64,000 bases of DNA, from the NCBI RefSeq assembly GCF_022012475.1, contig NZ_JAKLWS010000024.1, forward strand, positions 1 to 64,000, written 5' to 3'. Source of the stretch: Rhodohalobacter sulfatireducens. Its GTDB lineage: Bacteria > Bacteroidota > Rhodothermia > Balneolales > Balneolaceae. Below, in pieces: positions 59,545-64,000 of this stretch. How positions within the stretch are numbered: position 1 is the stretch's first letter; every line of letters starts with the position of its first letter. The notes beneath the pieces are model-generated. The model saw only the letters and a program-made list of their open reading frames with translations. It did not search any database and was not told where the DNA came from. The translations under genes were made by a program, and so were the position numbers.

Positions 59545-62500
59545 TTACATATTCCGCCGGTATTGACCGCCAACCTGGTACAGAGCATGTGTGATTTGGC
59601 CCAATGAAGCCACTTTCACTGTTTCCATCAACTCTTCAAAAATATTACCATCCTTCCTGGCAACTTCTTTTAGTTTCTCTATTGCCTGCTGAGATGAATC
59701 TCGATTTCTCTCTTGAAATGCACGTAAGTTATCGATCTGTTGATGCTTCTCCTCTTTCGTGGAACGGATCAACTCCATTTCACGCTCATCCTCTTCTGAG
59801 TCTGTATCACTCTTAAATGTATTCACTCCAATAATAGGTTTCTCACCGGAGTGTTTTAACGATTCATAATGCAGGCTCTCCTCCTGGATCTTACCTCGTT
59901 GATACATGCTTTCCATCGCTCCCAAAACACCACCGCGTTCGGTAAGCCTGTCGAATTCGGCGAGAATGGCCTCCTCAACCAAATCAGTGAGCTCTTCGAT
60001 GATGAATGAACCCTGAAGCGGATTCTCATTCATTGTCATCCCAAACTCTTTGTTGATGATCAGTTGGATAGCCAGCGCGCGTCGTACGGAATCTTCTGTC
60101 GGCGTTGTGATCGCCTCATCAAAAGCGTTGGTATGAAGTGAGTTGCAGTTATCATGTACGGCCATCAATGCCTGCAAAGTCGTACGGATATCGTTGAATT
60201 GAATCTCTTTGGCATGAAGCGATCGGCCGCTGGTTTGAATATGATATTTCAGCTTTTGAGACCGCTCGTTTGCACTGTATTTGTGCTTCATGGCTATCGC
60301 CCAAATGCGCCGTGCTACCCGCCCAATAACAGCATATTCGGGATCGAGACCATTGCTGAAGAAGAACGACAAGTTGTGAGCAAAATCATCAATATTCAAT
60401 CCGCGAGACAGGTAGTACTCTACGTATGTGAATCCATTTGCGAGCGTAAATGCCGCCTGTGTAATTGGATTCGCCCCCGCTTCTGCAATATGATAACCGG
60501 AAATGGATACCGAATAGTAATTTCTGACTTTATGATCGCTGAAATAACTTTGAACATCACCCATCATTTTAAGGGCAAATTCCGTTGAGAAAATGCATGT
60601 GTTCTGAGCCTGGTCTTCCTTAAGGATATCAGCTTGAACCGTTCCGCGGACCTTTCGAAGGGTTTCATTTTTAATCTTATCATATGTCTCATCATCAACA
60701 AACTGGTCACCATCAACCCCCAGTAAACCTAAACCAAAACCATCGCTGGTAGCGGGCAGGCTCTCGTTGTATTTTGGCTGAGGGAGTCCTTTTTTCTCAA
60801 AAAATAATTTAATTTTCTTCTCAGTCTCTTCCCATTCACCTTGTTGCTTCAAGTATCTCTCTACTTCCTGGTCGATTGCAGTATTCATAAACATCGCCAA
60901 AATCATGGGCGCAGGCCCGTTGATCGTCATTGAGACTGACGTTTTAGGAGATGTCAATTCAAACCCGGAGTACAATTTTTTCATATCATCCAGCGAACAG
61001 ATACTTACGCCGGAGTTCCCGATTTTTCCATAAATATCCGGTCGACGCGCCGGATCTTCTCCATAAAGGGTAACGGAATCAAACGCTGTAGAGAGACGTG
61101 CTGCCGGCATTCCTTCACTCACATAATGGAATCGTCGGTTGGTTCGCTCCGGGGTTCCCTCACCGGCAAACATTCGGGTTGGGTCCTCCCCTTCCCTCTT
61201 AAAAGGAAAAACACCCGCTGTAAAAGGAAAATAGCCTGGAAGATTTTCCTTGAGTGCAAACTTTAGCCGGTCTCCAAGGTTTTTTGTTTTAGGCAGTGAA
61301 ATTCTCGGGACTTTTGTGCCGCTAAGTGATTCCCTTTTCAACTCATTTTTAATCTCCTTCCCTCTTATTTTAATCGTAAACTCATCCCCTGAATATTTTT
61401 GATACAGCTCGTCCCAACCCGCAAGAATTTTCTTAGGTAACGGATCCAGCTTTTCCGTCCAGTGATTTTCCATCTCATCTAACCGTGAGAGCAGTTTTTC
61501 TTCATCATCCGGTTTCCAATTTTTGACCTGATCCAGTGTTCCCCTCACCTGGTCCAGATTTGCTGCAATCTCCACCTGGTCTTCCGCCCATTGATGATAA
61601 TCCTCGATCGTTTCTGAAATTTCTGAAAGATACCGCTGTCTTCGGCCGGGGATAATCGCTTGCGCTTGCAAGTCTTCAGCCGGTTTCTTGTGCGTGTACA
61701 GTTCAGGTATCCATTCCAGAGGATATCTCTCATTCACAAGCTCAACAATTTTTGCAAATAACCTGTGAATCCCCTCGTCATTAAATTGTGCTGCAATCGT
61801 TGGATAAACCGGCATATTTTCCGGTTTGATATGCCAATCCCCACGGTTTCGCTGCATCTGTTTGCGAACGTCCCGAAGGGCATCCAGCGATCCTTTTTTG
61901 TCGAATTTATTCAACACTACTACTTCGGCTACATCCAGCATATTAATTTTTTCGAGCTGCGTTGCCGCACCGTATTCATGGGTCATCACGTAGATCGGGA
62001 TATCACAAATATCAACAATTTCTGTACCGCTTTGACCAATGCCGCTGGTTTCCACGATAATCAGATCAAAACCTGCTGTTTTGTATACTTCAATCACGCC
62101 ATTTACAGCTTCACTGATCGATTTATTGGAGGCCCGTGTCGCCATACTTCGCATAAACACACGACTTGTATCAATGCTATTCATCCGAATTCGGTCACCC
62201 AAAAGTGCTCCTCCCGTTCGAATTTTTGAGGGATCAATTGAAACAACTCCAATCGTTAAGTCATCAAATTCAGTCAGAAATCGTCGAATAATTTCATCGG
62301 TGAGCGAACTTTTACCTGCGCCCCCGGTTCCGGTAATGCCGAGAATAGGAATATTCCTGGTTGATATTTCAAGAGAATCCCCATTTATCAAAAGTTCTGA
62401 ATCTGAATAGGAAGCAAGACCATCAACATGATTTTCAAGTGCAGTAATCGTTCGAGTGATAGTATTCAGATCACTATTTAACAACTCCTTGCCATCTATT

Positions 62501-63018
62501 TCAGAATTCTTACAAGGATCAAAATCACAGGCTTTCATCATGTAATTGATCATACCCTGTAATCCCATTTCGCTACCGTCTTCAACAGAAAAAATTCGGG
62601 TGACTCCGTACTCGTGCAGATCTTCAATTTCGTCATCGGAAATGACCCCGCCGCCACCGCCAAATACTTTGATCTGTGTGGAATGATTTTCCTTCAGGAG
62701 GTCAATCATATACTTGAAATACTCATTGTGGCCACCCTGGTAGGAACTTACAGCGATACCCTGTGCATCTTCCTGGATAGCACATTGAACAATCTCATGA
62801 ACGGACCGGTTATGCCCCAAGTGAATGACCTCAGCACCCGTAGCTTGCAATATCCTCCGCATAATGTTGATGCTGGCATCGTGTCCGTCAAACAAACTGG
62901 CTGCAGTAATAAACCGAATCTTGTTCGTGGGTTGATACTTGTCTGCTACAGGTTGACCATTGGATGATGAACCTGGTTTTACCGTGCTTTTCTTTTTTTT
63001 AATCGATGAATCGGACAT
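59545..63018 (-). CDS. Fused isobutyryl-CoA mutase IcmF (B12-dependent)
   Basis: The 1157-residue protein joins three parts. Part one is a cobalamin-binding domain (about 30-165, [16 protein letters not shown] with His46 as the cobalt ligand, then FGGGGGVI). Part two is a MeaI/ArgK-type G-protein chaperone domain (about 225-440, [41 protein letters not shown]). Part three is the mutase barrel (about 590-1150, [73 protein letters not shown]). This is the IcmF order. It interconverts isobutyryl- and n-butyryl-CoA (some act on pivalyl-CoA) and loads and repairs its own cofactor. Confidence 0.95.
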   Translation of the reverse strand: MSDSSIKKKKSTVKPGSSSNGQPVADKYQPTNKIRFITAASLFDGHDASINIMRRILQATGAEVIHLGHNRSVHEIVQCAIQEDAQGIAVSSYQGGHNEYFKYMIDLLKENHSTQIKVFGGGGGVISDDEIEDLHEYGVTRIFSVEDGSEMGLQGMINYMMKACDFDPCKNSEIDGKELLNSDLNTITRTITALENHVDGLASYSDSELLINGDSLEISTRNIPILGITGTGGAGKSSLTDEIIRRFLTEFDDLTIGVVSIDPSKIRTGGALLGDRIRMNSIDTSRVFMRSMATRASNKSISEAVNGVIEVYKTAGFDLIIVETSGIGQSGTEIVDICDIPIYVMTHEYGAATQLEKINMLDVAEVVVLNKFDKKGSLDALRDVRKQMQRNRGDWHIKPENMPVYPTIAAQFNDEGIHRLFAKIVELVNERYPLEWIPELYTHKKPAEDLQAQAIIPGRRQRYLSEISETIEDYHQWAEDQVEIAANLDQVRGTLDQVKNWKPDDEEKLLSRLDEMENHWTEKLDPLPKKILAGWDELYQKYSGDEFTIKIRGKEIKNELKRESLSGTKVPRISLPKTKNLGDRLKFALKENLPGYFPFTAGVFPFKREGEDPTRMFAGEGTPERTNRRFHYVSEGMPAARLSTAFDSVTLYGEDPARRPDIYGKIGNSGVSICSLDDMKKLYSGFELTSPKTSVSMTINGPAPMILAMFMNTAIDQEVERYLKQQGEWEETEKKIKLFFEKKGLPQPKYNESLPATSDGFGLGLLGVDGDQFVDDETYDKIKNETLRKVRGTVQADILKEDQAQNTCIFSTEFALKMMGDVQSYFSDHKVRNYYSVSISGYHIAEAGANPITQAAFTLANGFTYVEYYLSRGLNIDDFAHNLSFFFSNGLDPEYAVIGRVARRIWAIAMKHKYSANERSQKLKYHIQTSGRSLHAKEIQFNDIRTTLQALMAVHDNCNSLHTNAFDEAITTPTEDSVRRALAIQLIINKEFGMTMNENPLQGSFIIEELTDLVEEAILAEFDRLTERGGVLGAMESMYQRGKIQEESLHYESLKHSGEKPIIGVNTFKSDTDSEEDEREMELIRSTKEEKHQQIDNLRAFQERNRDSSQQAIEKLKEVARKDGNIFEELMETVKVASLGQITHALYQVGGQYRRNM

Positions 63019-63087
63019 AATATTTTAACTTACTTCTGACTTCTGTCCCAAGTAAACTGTGAATTCTGATTTTGAAAAACTAATACA

Positions 63088-63966
63088 CTAATTCTTTGAA
63101 AAATCCTGATCCTTTTTCTGATCCAGGTAACTGAGAGTTCGCTGTGGAAAGGGAATATTTATCCCTTCTCTATCAAAACGTTTTTTAATGCTTTCAATTA
63201 CATCTGTGAACAGCACGTAACCATCAGGGGGTGTTTCTGCCCACGCCCATGCTCTCAGGTTAACAGATGACTCAGCTAACATAACCACCCGAACTGATAC
63301 AACCGGTTCATTATCCTTCTTTTCCTCCGGAGTTCGATTGTCTATCGAAAGTTCATGATTTTCGATCTCTTCAGCCATAATTTTCTTCGCGAGATCAATA
63401 TCAGAATTATAACTGATTCCCACATCCACAAAACGGCAAACTTTTGGTTCTTCGTAATGTGCATTCACCAATCTCTCATTACTAATAATGGAATTGGGAA
63501 TGATGATTCGCTGGTTTTCAAAATTCCTGATAACGGTATGCCGAAGGCCGATATCCTCAACAACTCCAACCAAACCGTCACTAAATGTAATCCTGTCGTT
63601 GATTTTATAGGGTTTTGAAATCACAATAAAAAAACCGCTGATAATATTGCCAAGAGACTGCTGGGAGGCAAAACCGACGGCAATTGCAAGAATACCGGCA
63701 CCCGCCACAACCGACTGGGCAACCGGCTTGAGGAATGGAATATTCCATATTGCAAAACTAAATCCAATCACGTAAATCACTGTTGCAATTGAATTTCCCA
63801 AAAACCGATAAGTCGTCAGGTGATCGTCATTATCTACACTTCTCTCCACCAGTTTCTTATAAATTCTACTGACGATATTTGCAAGAATTACCGTTCCAAC
63901 CAGAATAAATATGACTTTAAATGTCAATTCATGGCTCGCAACAAAATCTATTATACGGTCAATCAT
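63088..63966 (-). CDS. MscS family mechanosensitive channel
   Basis: The 292-residue protein has three membrane helices (about 12-33, 50-68, 84-110) and the MscS beta domain. It reads FASQQSLGNIISGFFIVISK, RITFSDGLVGVVEDIGLRHT, FENQRIIIPNSIISNERLVN, and then DVGISYNSDIDLAKKIMAEE. It opens under membrane tension during osmotic downshift. It lies 69 bp upstream of icmF on the same strand; co-transcription is possible but no functional link is clear. Confidence 0.92.
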   Translation of the reverse strand: MIDRIIDFVASHELTFKVIFILVGTVILANIVSRIYKKLVERSVDNDDHLTTYRFLGNSIATVIYVIGFSFAIWNIPFLKPVAQSVVAGAGILAIAVGFASQQSLGNIISGFFIVISKPYKINDRITFSDGLVGVVEDIGLRHTVIRNFENQRIIIPNSIISNERLVNAHYEEPKVCRFVDVGISYNSDIDLAKKIMAEEIENHELSIDNRTPEEKKDNEPVVSVRVVMLAESSVNLRAWAWAETPPDGYVLFTDVIESIKKRFDREGINIPFPQRTLSYLDQKKDQDFSKN

Positions 63967-64000
63967 ACTTTATGGATTATTGTTGTCATTCGGTTCGCTC

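Noticed and set aside
59604-62967. Several plus-strand frames inside icmF.
   Set aside because: All lie opposite strongly conserved IcmF motifs and show no domains; they are shadow frames.

Overview
The window looks like a chromosomal segment of a free-living Gram-negative bacterium of the Bacteroidota/Balneolota branch, probably a Balneola-like marine or halophilic relative. This rests on base composition, a DUF2805/TIGR03643 protein, DUF6122 and DUF4112 proteins, an apolipoprotein N-acyltransferase-like/Crp pair, a fused IcmF mutase, many signal-peptide or lipoprotein hydrolases, and mostly short, poorly Shine-Dalgarno-like leaders. The lineage is an inference. No tRNA, rRNA, CRISPR array, phage or transposase gene was seen.

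Layout. 1-0.9 kb: three tandem copies of a GxxExxY gene that all share one internal deletion. 0.9-13.6 kb: single-gene metabolism and envelope units (D-aminoacylase-like lipoprotein plus AGE-family epimerase, TPR proteins, META lipoprotein, POT peptide transporter, ankyrin protein, two VOC proteins, ASCH, FkbM). 14.2-17.1 kb: a tight operon of Gfo/Idh oxidoreductase, PIG-L deacetylase and a NagB-like protein that looks like amino-sugar salvage. 17.4-28.5 kb: an accessory, partly decaying zone (amidohydrolase, beta-barrel, methyltransferase, P-loop kinase, Crp regulator with an Lnt-like hydrolase, serine hydrolase). It holds a Crp pseudogene joined head-on to a truncated alpha/beta hydrolase, a frameshifted membrane protein, and three attC-like hairpins after single genes. 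28.7-31 kb: a hydrolase/ECF sigma/membrane protein operon. 31.4-42.3 kb: a TolB-TPR-AraC regulator, an AraC regulator with DUF1772 and NmrA genes, a DUF5367-like pseudogene, an MDR and an SDR enzyme, and a streptogramin-acetyltransferase-like gene with membrane proteins. 43.8-55.3 kb: the conserved core (thrS, infC, rpmI, rplT, pheS, pheT, zapB-like, zapA, PAQR/HlyIII, YmdB-like, lolD). 55.4-64 kb: HAD phosphatase, GH2 glycosidase, TPR membrane protein, DUF4112, icmF and an MscS channel.

The most interesting signals are these. (1) infC appears to start at an AUC codon behind a good Shine-Dalgarno, and is split from rpmI-rplT by a terminator and an antisense NagX-like gene. (2) Families of small intergenic inverted-repeat elements occur, one of which ends about 20 bp before two start codons. 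(3) attC-like hairpins suggest cassette-like gene acquisition at 21.6-25.8 kb. (4) Two enzymes keep their fold signatures but have altered catalytic or metal residues (D-aminoacylase-like and NagB-like). (5) One deletion junction truncates two convergent genes at once.
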